From Roseibium sp. HPY-6 (GTDB lineage: Bacteria > Pseudomonadota > Alphaproteobacteria > Rhizobiales > Stappiaceae): a stretch of DNA of 64,000 bases. The translations under genes were made by a program, and so were the position numbers. Where the stretch lies: positions 620,001-684,000 of the forward strand of contig NZ_JBEWCD010000002.1 in NCBI RefSeq assembly GCF_040530035.1, given 5' to 3'. Shown here piece after piece: positions 17,752 to 26,986 of the stretch (positions are counted from its first letter, which is position 1; every line of letters starts with the position of its first letter). The notes under the pieces are model-generated. The model did not search any database. It saw only the letters and a program-made list of their open reading frames with translations, and had not been told where the DNA came from.

Positions 17752-19044
17752 TCAGGAGACAGGATTAAGCGGCTGAAGCATTCGCCGCGATGCGTTCCTT
17801 CGGTTTTTCTTCGCAGAGGCCCTGATGTCGCGCGCGGCGTCTTGAAGAGATCGCCAATTGTGCAAATTACTGGGTCCGCGACCCGCAAGCGCCGAAACGT
17901 AAGTCGGGGCCCGAACGGCCAAAAGCGCCGCCTCGAAAGGTTGCCAGTCGATTTTTGGATCTTCCGCACTTGCAAGACTCCTCCAGCGAAGACCGGCGCG
18001 CTCAATGCCCGCCAGGTTCCGCCGGGAAATCTCCCTCTTCAGCTGCCTGTAAGCGTAAGTTTCAGAAGTAAGGTAACGCGTATGATGTTGCCGGATCGCC
18101 CGTTTCAGGCGCGGCAGGAACAGCTTTGAAAGCCTGTAGAGTGCAAAAATCACGAGCGCCGATGCCAGTGCGAAAAATGCATAAGGCCGCCAGTCAAGTG
18201 GTTCCTCCTCAGGGAGGGATGTCCCGGCAGACCCGGTGATCGTGACCGATAGTCCGGGGGCGGTTGCCGTTTCGATTTTGCCGGTCTCAAGATTGAACCA
18301 GGACAAGGTGAGCTCGGGGATATCGTAAGTCCCCTGGTTCTCGGCAATCACCGTCACGGACTGGCTACGCTCTCCCGATAAGGCGCCGCGATCTTCTTTT
18401 TCTGTCACCACAGGTTCCTTGGCGTAGGTAGCGTAGCCCTGATCGGATGGGATCGGTGGAAGCGGTGGGACGAACATCGGCGACACGCCGCGGACCTTGA
18501 CAGTGGTTGTGAGCGTCAGCGCGTCGCCCGGGTTCAGAGCCTCCGCGTCGCCTTCGATGTTTCGCTCGATTGAAAGCGAGTTGGCAGCCAGGAACGGAGC
18601 GAGCGTTTTCGCCGCCGCCGGGACTTCACCGACGACGTCGAACGCTTCGATCGGCACAGTTACGACAATGGCCTCGCGGGTCTGTGGATCAGCATAGGTC
18701 ACCTGGATCTCGTCCGCTGGAATGGCAAACCGTCCGGGCACCATCGGATAAAGCCTGTAGGCACGGCTGACACCGGACCAGGTCTCGCCGTCCACGGTTT
18801 CGCTGACGGGCTGGGCGGATCGGGATGGCAAGCGGACGGCGACGTTCGGGACTTCAAAGCTCGGAAAGACCGGAGGCGACAACATCCAGGTCGGCACCAG
18901 GACGCTGACCCTGAATATAATCGCCTGGCCGGGGATCGCCGTTTCCTCCGACAAGGACGTCTTGACGATCGGGGCCATTGAAGATGCCGCGAAAACAACA
19001 CTTGTCTGAAAGGCGAAAAGCAGCAGGCAAACAACACGGATCAT
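17752..19044 (-). CDS. batD: BatD-like oxygen-tolerance protein
   Basis: 430-aa exported protein of the BatD family. Signal peptide (MIRVVCLLLFAFQTSVVFA), a large beta-sandwich ectodomain (GQAIIFRVSVLVPTWM, SRAYRLYPMVPGRFAIPADEIQVTY), a membrane segment near residue 295 (PYAFFALASALVIFALYRL) and a cytoplasmic tail. Thought to act with the von Willebrand proteins BatA/B in an envelope stress or chaperone complex served by MoxR. Start at ATG 19044, which overlaps the previous stop (ATGA). Last gene of the moxR operon. Confidence 0.88.
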   Translation of the reverse strand: MIRVVCLLLFAFQTSVVFAASSMAPIVKTSLSEETAIPGQAIIFRVSVLVPTWMLSPPVFPSFEVPNVAVRLPSRSAQPVSETVDGETWSGVSRAYRLYPMVPGRFAIPADEIQVTYADPQTREAIVVTVPIEAFDVVGEVPAAAKTLAPFLAANSLSIERNIEGDAEALNPGDALTLTTTVKVRGVSPMFVPPLPPIPSDQGYATYAKEPVVTEKEDRGALSGERSQSVTVIAENQGTYDIPELTLSWFNLETGKIETATAPGLSVTITGSAGTSLPEEEPLDWRPYAFFALASALVIFALYRLSKLFLPRLKRAIRQHHTRYLTSETYAYRQLKREISRRNLAGIERAGLRWRSLASAEDPKIDWQPFEAALLAVRAPTYVSALAGRGPSNLHNWRSLQDAARDIRASAKKNRRNASRRMLQPLNPVS

Positions 19045-20582
19045 TGGGGCGTCCTTGCAGCTTCCAGTGCGAACCGCGTTTTGAGGAAGGCGCCCGTCTG
19101 GGTGTCGACCGTCCGCATCCATTGTTCAGCGCTTTCCGGCGCAGTTTCCGCGGTTGTAGCGGCGGACTGTTCGCTGTCGGCTCCGCGTCCGGCTTCGTTG
19201 TCGTAAACGACATCGTCGGCCCCGATGCCGCTGTCTTCACCGGTATCCGACTGCTCGCGGGTCGTTTCGATATAGTCCAGGATATATTGCGCAAGCTTCA
19301 GATTGTGCTGTGCGGCGGCATTGTCCGGATCACGCTCAACCGCTTTTGCAAATGCATCAATTGCTGCGCGGTAAGACCTTGATTTTATGAGAGCAACGCC
19401 CTCGCCAATTGCTGCATCGGAACTGTCCTGCCAGGCGTAGATTTCGGCAGAATCTTCGTATTTGCCGATCCGGTCCAGGGCATAAGCCTTCCACATGGGA
19501 TCTTCGAACAGGTCGGCCGCGCGCTGATAATCCTTGTTTTCGAAGGCAAGTCGGCCCTGCTGGTCGGGCGTCAGGAACCAGTCGCGCCAACCGTCCGCAC
19601 GTGCCTCAGGCCCGAACGCGGTCAATCCTGCCGCAAATACGAGAGCGGCCCACTGCATGGTCCAGCCCCGTCTGAACCAAAACAATAGCAGGAGGGCAGC
19701 CGGCCAGGCGAGTAGCCACCCCTGATCCTTCCACTCCTGGCGTTCATCGCCTCGAAGCCCGTCCCGATAGGCTGTATCGATCGACTGCAGGACTTTCGAC
19801 ACGTCACTTGCATCCACCGTCACGTCGACGACGGTCGTTCCCGGTAGGGCGGCAATCTCGCGCCGCATGTCGTCCTCACGTCCGAAAAACCAGAAAATGA
19901 CCGGGCTGCCGCCCTTGTCGGCATGGTCTCGAAATGCTGGAGGGTCCGCATCGGTAATCTGATCGGCTAACATGACGATGGCCCCCGGGCTCTCAAGCGC
20001 TCCGATGATGCCCTCGGAGAGCAGGAGAGCAGCCCGCGCCGAATTGCCGTCGCGCGGCATCACATCCGGTTCCAACCCTTCAAGGAACGGTTTGAGGACT
20101 TCGGGATCTTCGGTCGGGGGAACAACCTGATGGACAGTGCCCGAATAGGCGACAAGCGCTGTTTTGGCACCAGCCCGTTCGCTCAAGAGGTCGAGGATCT
20201 TGTGTCTGGATCGCTCCATCCGGTTTGGTGGAATGTCGGTATTCAGCATGGATTTGCTGACTTTCAGCGTCACCGCCAGCGGTGCCGTGTCAGAGACGAG
20301 CGGATTGGAAAGTCTTGACCACGTAGGCCCCGCTGTCGCGATCACCAGCAGACCGAGAAACAGTGCGACCACGTCAATCGGCAAGACCTTGCTGTCCGCG
20401 CGCTTTCCGACTGTGAGCGCATTGGCCAGATGCGGCGCGATTGTTTCTGGAAGATCGGGTCCGCGCGTGGCCTCGCGACGGATCCGCCACCAAAGATATG
20501 CGGTCACAGGCAATAGCAACAGCCAGAGCGGGCGGATGAAATGAAACGCAGACAATCCCTCATAAAGCTCTGCAGTGCTCAT
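19041..20582 (-). CDS. BatB/BatC fusion: VWA domain plus TPR repeats, MIDAS aspartate replaced
   Basis: 513-aa membrane protein. Two N-terminal membrane segments, then a von Willebrand A domain (about residues 90-280), a further hydrophobic pair, then a periplasmic TPR region (GRLAFENKDYQRAADLF, RSYRAAIDAFAKAVERDPDNAAAQHNL) ending in an acidic tail with the QWMRTVD motif seen in this family. The metal-site motif DxSxS reads K-V-S-K-S: lysine stands at 20262-20264 where aspartate is expected, so canonical Mg binding is doubtful. ATGA overlaps with batA before it and batD after it. Confidence 0.88.
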   Translation of the reverse strand: MSTAELYEGLSAFHFIRPLWLLLLPVTAYLWWRIRREATRGPDLPETIAPHLANALTVGKRADSKVLPIDVVALFLGLLVIATAGPTWSRLSNPLVSDTAPLAVTLKVSKSMLNTDIPPNRMERSRHKILDLLSERAGAKTALVAYSGTVHQVVPPTEDPEVLKPFLEGLEPDVMPRDGNSARAALLLSEGIIGALESPGAIVMLADQITDADPPAFRDHADKGGSPVIFWFFGREDDMRREIAALPGTTVVDVTVDASDVSKVLQSIDTAYRDGLRGDERQEWKDQGWLLAWPAALLLLFWFRRGWTMQWAALVFAAGLTAFGPEARADGWRDWFLTPDQQGRLAFENKDYQRAADLFEDPMWKAYALDRIGKYEDSAEIYAWQDSSDAAIGEGVALIKSRSYRAAIDAFAKAVERDPDNAAAQHNLKLAQYILDYIETTREQSDTGEDSGIGADDVVYDNEAGRGADSEQSAATTAETAPESAEQWMRTVDTQTGAFLKTRFALEAARTPQ

Positions 20583-21562
20583 GCAAGACGCCTCCGTGTT
20601 TTGAAAGCGTATAAAAGCCCCAGTGTGGCGAGACCGATCGCTGCCGAAAGCGCAATCAGGAAATGCGCGAGGGGTTTCTTGGGCCGGTAAACCGAGACGT
20701 CGATCTTCTTGGGTGTCTGGGCATCGATGCGCTCATAGATGTCGCCAAGGGCCGTTTCATCTCCAGCAAAAAAATATTGGCCTCCAGCCGTGGTTGCGAT
20801 GTCGGTGAGAGTGCGTTCGTCCAACCTTTGCTCGCCTGTTCCCCTCGGATCGCCCACACCGATCGTGATCATCTCGACGCCTTCGCGCGCCGCGATGGCA
20901 GCCGCATTGATCGGTGTCATGCGGCTGCCGGTGTCCGCGCCGTCGCTCAAGACGATCAGCAGGCGATCCTCAATCTCACTGGTCTGAAAGGTCTTGATGG
21001 CAAGCCCGATGGCATCTCCGAGGACCGTGTGCGGTCCGGCCATGCCCACCTCCGTCTGATCCAGCAGCGCACGCACGGTTGCCAGGTCTTCCGTGAAGGG
21101 GGCCTGCACGAAAGCCTTCGCGCCGAAGACAATGAGCGCGACGCGCTCGCCATCGCGGGCGTCGATAAAGTCTCCCACCACCCGTTTTACGGCGTCCAGC
21201 CGTTGCACGCGTTGCCCGTCGGCTGCCGGGAAGTCTCTTTGGTCCATCGATCCGGAGATGTCTATGGCCAGCATGACGTCACGGGCAGCCTTTTCCTGTG
21301 TGATCGGTTCACCCACGCGCTCCGGATTTGCCAGGGCGCAGACAAGCAGCCCCCAGATGAGGATCGCCACCCCGTTCTGCAGCCTGGTCCGGCTGAAAAC
21401 GATAGCCCCGGCCTGGGGTTCCTGACCGGCGGATCGAGCAAGTTCTCTGAAAAAGGGAAACCGGAACGCAGCGACGCGCTGCCTGTGCGCCGGGAGAAAA
21501 AAATAAATCAGCAGCGGCAGCGGAAGCATCAGAAAAACGAAAGGATGGCCGAATTCGATCAT
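20579..21562 (-). CDS. batA: BatA-like VWA-domain membrane protein
   Basis: 327 aa: N-terminal membrane segments (FVFLMLPLPLLIYFFLP and GVAILIWGLLVCALANP), a VWA domain with intact MIDAS (DISGSM, then the T in GPHTVLGDA and the D in LSDGADTG) and a C-terminal membrane helix. Expected partner of the downstream VWA/TPR protein. GCGAGG ribosome-binding site; the start overlaps the DUF4381 stop by 4 bases. Confidence 0.92.
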   Translation of the reverse strand: MIEFGHPFVFLMLPLPLLIYFFLPAHRQRVAAFRFPFFRELARSAGQEPQAGAIVFSRTRLQNGVAILIWGLLVCALANPERVGEPITQEKAARDVMLAIDISGSMDQRDFPAADGQRVQRLDAVKRVVGDFIDARDGERVALIVFGAKAFVQAPFTEDLATVRALLDQTEVGMAGPHTVLGDAIGLAIKTFQTSEIEDRLLIVLSDGADTGSRMTPINAAAIAAREGVEMITIGVGDPRGTGEQRLDERTLTDIATTAGGQYFFAGDETALGDIYERIDAQTPKKIDVSVYRPKKPLAHFLIALSAAIGLATLGLLYAFKTRRRLA

Positions 21563-22029
21563 GCGGCCTCGCCTTTGTGTGTTCGGATCCAGTCACAAAC
21601 AACGGGCTTCAGGTGCTTAAAAGATCCGCTTTGGCGGTAAGGCGCGTCGCCAAGGTCCTTTCCGGCCCCTTCCAGAAAGGCATTGCCGGGATAGGTTCGA
21701 TCGAGAAATGCGAGCCAGTCCTGTCCGTGCAAGGAGGCAATCTCGGCCCTGGGATAGGCAGCCAGGGCAGTGCGCCTCAGGATCCGCGCCAGTTCGCCGG
21801 GGTCGCCCTGGCATGCTTCGAGTTCCGTGAGCGCTTGCCGGCGATAAGCGTTTCTTTTCCGCAGGCGATAAAGCCGCCAGCAAAGCAATGCGAGACCGGC
21901 CAAAACGGCTGCAGCGAGCCAGATCCAACCGGCTGTTTGCGGAACAAGCGAAATCTGCGCCGGTTGCGGTATGGGCTCCAGCAGATCGATCAGCTCGGAG
22001 AGATTGAGGCCGCTCCAGTCTTCGTTCAT
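21559..22029 (-). CDS. DUF4381 domain protein
   Basis: 156-aa protein with one membrane helix (GWIWLAAAVLAGLALLCWRLY) after a short proline-rich periplasmic N-terminus, followed by a cytoplasmic helical domain (LARILRRTALAAYPR, LHGQDWLAFLD). This is the DUF4381 pattern always found between DUF58 and BatA genes. Start at ATG 22029, overlapping the DUF58 stop (ATGA); the long upstream extension of the frame lies inside the DUF58 gene. Confidence 0.88.
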   Translation of the reverse strand: MNEDWSGLNLSELIDLLEPIPQPAQISLVPQTAGWIWLAAAVLAGLALLCWRLYRLRKRNAYRRQALTELEACQGDPGELARILRRTALAAYPRAEIASLHGQDWLAFLDRTYPGNAFLEGAGKDLGDAPYRQSGSFKHLKPVVCDWIRTHKGEAA

Positions 22030-23042
22030 CGGTCGCGTCCGCTGGATCTCGGCCCGATGCCGGTGAGGCGCTGAATTTGCGGAACTGTGTCCTCGCCGGC
22101 GCTGAGCGGCAATACGGGAATTCCGAACCGTTTCTGCCAGCTCAGGACCTCGTTGAGGCGCCCTGAGGCAAATTCTGTCAGACGTTTGCGCACGTCGCCC
22201 GAGCCGGTGTCCAATTCGGCTTGAAGATCCCCGTTCGAAACCACCAGTTTCGTGTTTTTCGGAATGTCCCCGGAAACGGGATCTGTCACGGGACACAGGA
22301 CTAGGTCGTTGTGGCGCGACAGGTCGCCAATGAGCCGGGTGGTCTTCGCGTCAATCCCGTCGAAATCGGAGATCACGACAATCAGAAATCCGCGTCGTGC
22401 AATCTTCGCGACCTTTGAAAGAGGAAGATTGAGCGGGGTCGGATTATCGGAAAAAGCAGCGTCAGCGTGCAGCATCTGATTGGCGCGCACCAGTGCGGCG
22501 ATCAGCTGGTCTCGCGCGCTGCGGCTCGCTTTCGGTTTGATCTCCGCCACCAGCGCATCGCCAAAAATCAGGCCGCCAACCCGGTCACCCTGATCGAGAA
22601 TGCGAAAAGCCGCGAGCGCAGCGGCCTCTGCTGCCGTTACCGATTTCATGGCGTGCCGCGTACCGAAGAACATCGACATGCGCTGGTCGACAACCAGGAG
22701 AGCCGGGCGGTCCCGCTCTTCGCTGAAAACGCGAATGTGGGGCTCGCCGGTGCGCGCGGTGACCTTCCAGTCGATGGTTCTGGGATCGTCACCCGGCAGA
22801 TATCCGCGCAGTTCTTCGAAATTCAGGCCACGGCCTCGCAATCGCGAAGCATGACGCCCATTAAAGACGCTCGAAACAGGTTGGCGTGGTAGAAACCGCA
22901 GCGACCTGGCGCTGTTTTCCAGGGCCCGCAACTGAGAGACCGTCACGTGCACACGCGGATCCGATGAGCGATCCGATGCGGCCGCGTTTGCCGAAAGACC
23001 GGTACGTGTTCTTGCTGCACGATCTCGCATTCGGATCACCAC
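22026..23042 (-). CDS. DUF58 domain protein of the MoxR/Bat operon
   Basis: 338-aa cytoplasmic protein with a DUF58 core (RGRGLNFEELRGYLPGDDPRTIDWKVTARTG, then a VWA-like fold: PALLVVDQRMSMFFG, IVVISDFDG). DUF58 proteins pair with MoxR ATPases. The GTG at 23042 and the ATG at 23030 are both possible starts. Sixteen bases downstream of moxR. Confidence 0.9.
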   Translation of the reverse strand: MVIRMRDRAARTRTGLSANAAASDRSSDPRVHVTVSQLRALENSARSLRFLPRQPVSSVFNGRHASRLRGRGLNFEELRGYLPGDDPRTIDWKVTARTGEPHIRVFSEERDRPALLVVDQRMSMFFGTRHAMKSVTAAEAAALAAFRILDQGDRVGGLIFGDALVAEIKPKASRSARDQLIAALVRANQMLHADAAFSDNPTPLNLPLSKVAKIARRGFLIVVISDFDGIDAKTTRLIGDLSRHNDLVLCPVTDPVSGDIPKNTKLVVSNGDLQAELDTGSGDVRKRLTEFASGRLNEVLSWQKRFGIPVLPLSAGEDTVPQIQRLTGIGPRSSGRDR

Positions 23043-23058
23043 CCCAATTAAGGCCCGG

Positions 23059-24072
23059 CTAGGTCAAGGCGACATTCTTGACGATTTCATCGATCACGTC
23101 ATCGGGGGACACACCGTCTCCTTCCGCCTCGAAGCTGAGCGTGAGCCTGTGTCTCAGGACATCGTGAATGATCGCCTGGACATCGAGCGGATCCACATAG
23201 TCGCGGCCCGCGAGCCAGGCATGCGTCCTGCCGCATTTATCAAGCGCAATCGACGCCCGCGGACTTGCGCCGATTTCAATCCAGCGTCCGAGCTCGTCTG
23301 TGTAGTGCGCAGGTGTGCGGGTAGCCTGAACCAGATCGGCCATATATTGAACCAGCGCCTCTGAGACGTGAACAGCAGCGATATCATGCCGTGCTTCGAA
23401 CACAGCGGATTGGGGGACAGGCGGGTTGGCTGAAGTCTCTTTGTGCCCTTCAGAGCCGGACGTCAGTGCAGCCTGTTCTTCCGCTCTGACAAGTTCGACA
23501 ACCTTCACTTCGTCCGTCACGGGCGGATAGGTGATCAGAACATGCATAAGGAAGCGATCCATCTGCGCCTCGGGCAGGGGATAGGTTCCTTCCTGTTCAA
23601 CGGGATTTTGCGTTGCCATCACCATGAACAGCGGGTCCATCACGTGCGTCGTGCCGGATACGGTGACCTGCCGCTCTTCCATGGCTTCAAGCAAGGCCGC
23701 CTGAACCTTCGCAGGTGCCCTGTTGATTTCATCCGCCAGGACAATATTGGCGAAAATCGGTCCTTTTTCGAACCGGAACGTCCCAGTCCCGCCGGACTGG
23801 TGATAGACCTCCGTCCCGGTCACATCCGACGGTAAAAGGTCGGGCGTGAACTGAATTCGGCTGAAATCAGCTTCCAGGTTTCTGGCCAGCGCCTTGATCG
23901 CGCGGGTTTTCGCAAGGCCCGGCAACCCTTCCACCAGAAGGTTGCCGTTGGCCAGCAGGCCGATGATCAGGCGGTCAACGACGTCCTCCTGACCGATTAT
24001 CGATTGCTGGATGCGGGATTTGAGATCCTGAATTTGCTGTAGTGATCCTGGCATTAAGTGTCCCGAGTTCAT
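23059..24072 (-). CDS. moxR: MoxR family AAA+ ATPase
   Basis: 337-aa AAA+ chaperone. Walker A GLPGLAKT, Walker B IVLADEINRAPAKVQ, sensor ATQNPVEQEGTYPLPEAQMDRF, arginine-containing C-terminal lid. MoxR ATPases are thought to assemble or activate VWA proteins, here BatA and BatB. First gene of a six-gene operon. ATG 24072 is used; the in-frame GTG at 24078 abuts AGG and is less likely. Only about 40 bases separate it from the upstream HAD gene, so co-transcription is possible. Confidence 0.93.
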   Translation of the reverse strand: MNSGHLMPGSLQQIQDLKSRIQQSIIGQEDVVDRLIIGLLANGNLLVEGLPGLAKTRAIKALARNLEADFSRIQFTPDLLPSDVTGTEVYHQSGGTGTFRFEKGPIFANIVLADEINRAPAKVQAALLEAMEERQVTVSGTTHVMDPLFMVMATQNPVEQEGTYPLPEAQMDRFLMHVLITYPPVTDEVKVVELVRAEEQAALTSGSEGHKETSANPPVPQSAVFEARHDIAAVHVSEALVQYMADLVQATRTPAHYTDELGRWIEIGASPRASIALDKCGRTHAWLAGRDYVDPLDVQAIIHDVLRHRLTLSFEAEGDGVSPDDVIDEIVKNVALT

Positions 24073-24111
24073 ATCCACCCTAACTAAGAAGAGCGGCTTT
24101 TCTGGCCACAG

Positions 24112-25089
24112 TCAGTTTGGAGAACCGCTCCAGACCCGGCTCCAGTCCTTTGCCATGTCCACGAAGAGCCAGTTCTTTGCCGGTCCTTCGTCCAGGCCTC
24201 TGTCAAGTTTGCCGATATGGCTGTCCCGGTCATAAGCCCATTCGCGCTCCGCATCGGTATGGTGAACGATGAGGCCAAGCCGGGCACCGTCGCCGGAGGT
24301 CGCCCACTCGAGCATTTCAAAGTCGCCGTCCGAGTTACCGCCGACGAGGATCGGTTTGCGCCCGATCTTGGAATCGATGCCGACGGGCTTTCCAGCCTTG
24401 TCGTCGATGAAAGCAATTTCGGGATCTTTCAAAATGGTCGGCGTGCCGTCGACAACTTCGTAACGCGTCTTTCCTGCGCTGCCGATGATCTGCTCAGGCG
24501 GAATGCCATAGGCTTCTTCGGCGAAGGCGCGCATGAAATGGATACCGCCGCCCGAAACGATATATGTCGAGAAACCTTCGTCGCGCAGGTACCGCAACAG
24601 TTCCAGCATGGGCTGATAGGTCATGTGTTTCAGCGGCATGTCTTTGGTCGGGTGGACGGCAGTCTCCATCCAGTTGGCAACGTCGGCCTGGAAGGCATCG
24701 ACACTGATCCCGGAGTGAGACACCATGACGACTTCCAGAAGTCCTTCCTCGCCGGCCTTGGCAACCGTTTCCAGATCGCCTTGCGCGGCAGCCCTCAAAA
24801 CAACGCTGTTAAGCACTGAAGGGTCCGCCGCGGCGATTTCCTCTAGCCGGTCCAGCGCATAAAGAAACTGAAAATAGACCGGTTGCTCCGCCCAGAGAGT
24901 TCCGTCGTTGTCGAAGACGGCGACCCGGGCGGGGATGGGCACGAAATCGGGTGATCCGGGGTCGGTCACCCGTTCGACGAATTCGAGAAGTCTGGTTTTT
25001 GTCCCACCCTCGTTCCAGGACGGAAGCGGATCTGCCAGGACGTTCCCGATCCAGACAAAAGACAGGACCAGGAAAAGAACATTACGCAT
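24112..25089 (-). CDS. Secreted HAD-family phosphatase
   Basis: 325 aa with a signal peptide (MRNVLFLVLSFVWIGNVLA). HAD motif I is FDNDGTLW (nucleophile Asp plus Asp), motif II is the Ser in YIVSGGG, motif III is a Lys in the FIDDKAGKPVG region, and motif IV is VGGNSDGDFEML. Resembles the SerB/HAD-IB group of periplasmic phosphohydrolases; substrate unknown. Lies downstream of the sulfatase but separated from it by a terminator at 25132-25158. Confidence 0.85.
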   Translation of the reverse strand: MRNVLFLVLSFVWIGNVLADPLPSWNEGGTKTRLLEFVERVTDPGSPDFVPIPARVAVFDNDGTLWAEQPVYFQFLYALDRLEEIAAADPSVLNSVVLRAAAQGDLETVAKAGEEGLLEVVMVSHSGISVDAFQADVANWMETAVHPTKDMPLKHMTYQPMLELLRYLRDEGFSTYIVSGGGIHFMRAFAEEAYGIPPEQIIGSAGKTRYEVVDGTPTILKDPEIAFIDDKAGKPVGIDSKIGRKPILVGGNSDGDFEMLEWATSGDGARLGLIVHHTDAEREWAYDRDSHIGKLDRGLDEGPAKNWLFVDMAKDWSRVWSGSPN

Positions 25090-25131
25090 TGGGAATACTC
25101 GACTGAAAGCAGGCGATTATGAAGCGGGCGT

Positions 25132-25158
25132 AAAAGGCGGCGGAGAAGCTCCGCCGCC
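25132..25158 (-). terminator. Terminator downstream of the sulfatase gene
   Basis: Ten-pair stem GGCGGCGGAG / CTCCGCCGCC with a 3-nt loop and a run of four T on the minus strand, 16 bases past the sulfatase stop. Confidence 0.85.
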
Positions 25159-25174
25159 GCATGGAGACGGGCTC

Positions 25175-26779
25175 TTACTGCGCCCCGCCAGGCGTCGAGA
25201 GCTTTTCCATGACCTGGTCAAGAGAGAAACTCGCTGCTTTCTGGCGCGGCGGGAACTCCTGGAATGTCGCCAGGAACTGTCCCACATATTGCTGCGCAGG
25301 AACCAGCAGGTAGGCGCGATCGATCAGCCAGTCGTAATAGGTGTTCGACGTTCTGTAAGATCGCTCGTAAGGGTCCCGGCGCAGGTTGAAGATCAGCGGC
25401 ACGCGCAGCGGTGTGAAAGGTTCGATCCAGGCGCGGAAGGTCTGATAGGCCTTCTGTTCCATGAAGATCATCTTCCAGTCGTTGTAGCGAAGCGCTGTCA
25501 GGTCGCCATCGTCCGAGAAGTAGAAGATTTCGCGGCGCGGACCTGCATCTGTTTCACCGAGCAGGTGAGGAAGGAAGTTATAGCCGTCCAGGTGAACCTT
25601 GTACTCACGCCCGATCGCCTGGACGCCGCCTTCTATCAGCTGTTCCTTGATGTCTGGGACACCTGCAGCTGCAAGATAGGTTGGCAACCAGTCCATGTGG
25701 TGCATGATCTCGTTCGAAACGGCACCGGCTTCGATCTGGCCGGGCCAGCGCACCATGGATGGTACCCGCCAGCCGCCTTCCCAGTTGGTGTTCTTCTCGC
25801 CAAAGAACGGCGTCGCGGCAGCATCCGGCCAGGTGTTGTAGTGCGGGCCATTGTCGGTCGAGTAGTGAACGATGGTGTTGTCGGCGATCCCGAGTTCATC
25901 AAGAAGATCGAGAAGCTGGCCGACATGCAGGTCGTGTTCGATCATGCCTGCCGTATATTCATCGACGTTATGGCCGGTGATCTCCTTGGCCTGGTCCATC
26001 ATTTCAGGCTTCACGTGGGTCCTGAAATGCATACGCGTTCCGTTCCACCAGACATAGAAGGGCTGGTTCTGGTCATGCGCACGGCGAATGAAATCGATCG
26101 CCGCGGCAACCGTTTCCTCGTCAACCGTTTCCATGCGCTTTTTGGTCAGCGGTCCCGTGTCCTCGATGGAACCGTCCGCAGACGATTTGATGACGCCACG
26201 GGGCCCATATGTCTCCCGGAACGTCCTGCCGTCCGGCATCACGGTATCGCCGGGATAGTCGGCGTTTTCCGGTTCTTCTTCCGCGTTGAGGTGGTAGAGA
26301 TTTCCGAAAAACTCATCGAAGCCGTGATTGGTCGGCAGGTGTTCGTCCTTGTCGCCAAGATGGTTCTTGCCGAACTGGCCCGTGACGTATCCCTGGGCCT
26401 TCAGCAATCCGGCAATTGTCGGATCTTCTTCCTGCATGCCCAGATCAGCGCCCGGCAGTCCGACTTTGGACAATCCTGTCCGGAAGACGCTTTGGCCCAT
26501 GATGTAGGACGAACGGCCTGCGGTGCATGATTGTTCACCGTAATAGTCTGTGAAAATCATGCCTTCATTGGCGACACGGTCGATGTTCGGCGTCCGGTAA
26601 CCCATCAGGCCCATCGTGTAGGCGGAGATGTTCGATTGTCCGACGTCATCTCCCCAAATCACAAGGATATTGGGTTTTTCGCCGGTTTGCGCAAAAGCCG
26701 GCATCGCACTCGCCAGTGCAAGCGCTCCGATTGCGCCAACGGCGAGCTTTCGCACAGAGAATCTTAATCCAAATGTCAT
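25175..26779 (-). CDS. Secreted type I (formylglycine) sulfatase
   Basis: 534-aa arylsulfatase-like hydrolase with a signal peptide (VGAIGALALASAMPAFA). Metal-binding WGDDVG near the N-terminus, the modification motif SCTAGRSSYIMG (C-x-A-x-R variant of CxPxR, the Cys being converted to formylglycine), GKNHLGD, and a later STDNGPH that completes the metal site. Removes sulfate from an organic sulfate ester in the periplasm. A formylglycine-generating enzyme is not encoded in the window. Own terminator downstream. Confidence 0.92.
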   Translation of the reverse strand: MTFGLRFSVRKLAVGAIGALALASAMPAFAQTGEKPNILVIWGDDVGQSNISAYTMGLMGYRTPNIDRVANEGMIFTDYYGEQSCTAGRSSYIMGQSVFRTGLSKVGLPGADLGMQEEDPTIAGLLKAQGYVTGQFGKNHLGDKDEHLPTNHGFDEFFGNLYHLNAEEEPENADYPGDTVMPDGRTFRETYGPRGVIKSSADGSIEDTGPLTKKRMETVDEETVAAAIDFIRRAHDQNQPFYVWWNGTRMHFRTHVKPEMMDQAKEITGHNVDEYTAGMIEHDLHVGQLLDLLDELGIADNTIVHYSTDNGPHYNTWPDAAATPFFGEKNTNWEGGWRVPSMVRWPGQIEAGAVSNEIMHHMDWLPTYLAAAGVPDIKEQLIEGGVQAIGREYKVHLDGYNFLPHLLGETDAGPRREIFYFSDDGDLTALRYNDWKMIFMEQKAYQTFRAWIEPFTPLRVPLIFNLRRDPYERSYRTSNTYYDWLIDRAYLLVPAQQYVGQFLATFQEFPPRQKAASFSLDQVMEKLSTPGGAQ

Positions 26780-26986
26780 GGCTTTGTTCGTCCCAGATTA
26801 TTTAGGCGCATACCAAAAGGTAAAGCATCCCAATAGTTTGGTTAGAGGCGTCTCAATCAGAGGACGAATTTACCGCAGCGTCAACAGCCCTAACTGGCTT
26901 TTTTGACATGGGGTCAGCTTTTTGTTTGCTGAAAATACCAGTGCGTTCGTATTAAGCCAAATTCGAATAAATTTTCATTGTAATTA

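Noticed and set aside
20663..21640. 325-codon plus-strand frame
   Set aside because: Antisense to batA, which has intact VWA motifs.
24908..26530. 540-codon open frame on the plus strand
   Set aside because: Antisense to the sulfatase and HAD genes; no recognisable domain or ribosome-binding site.
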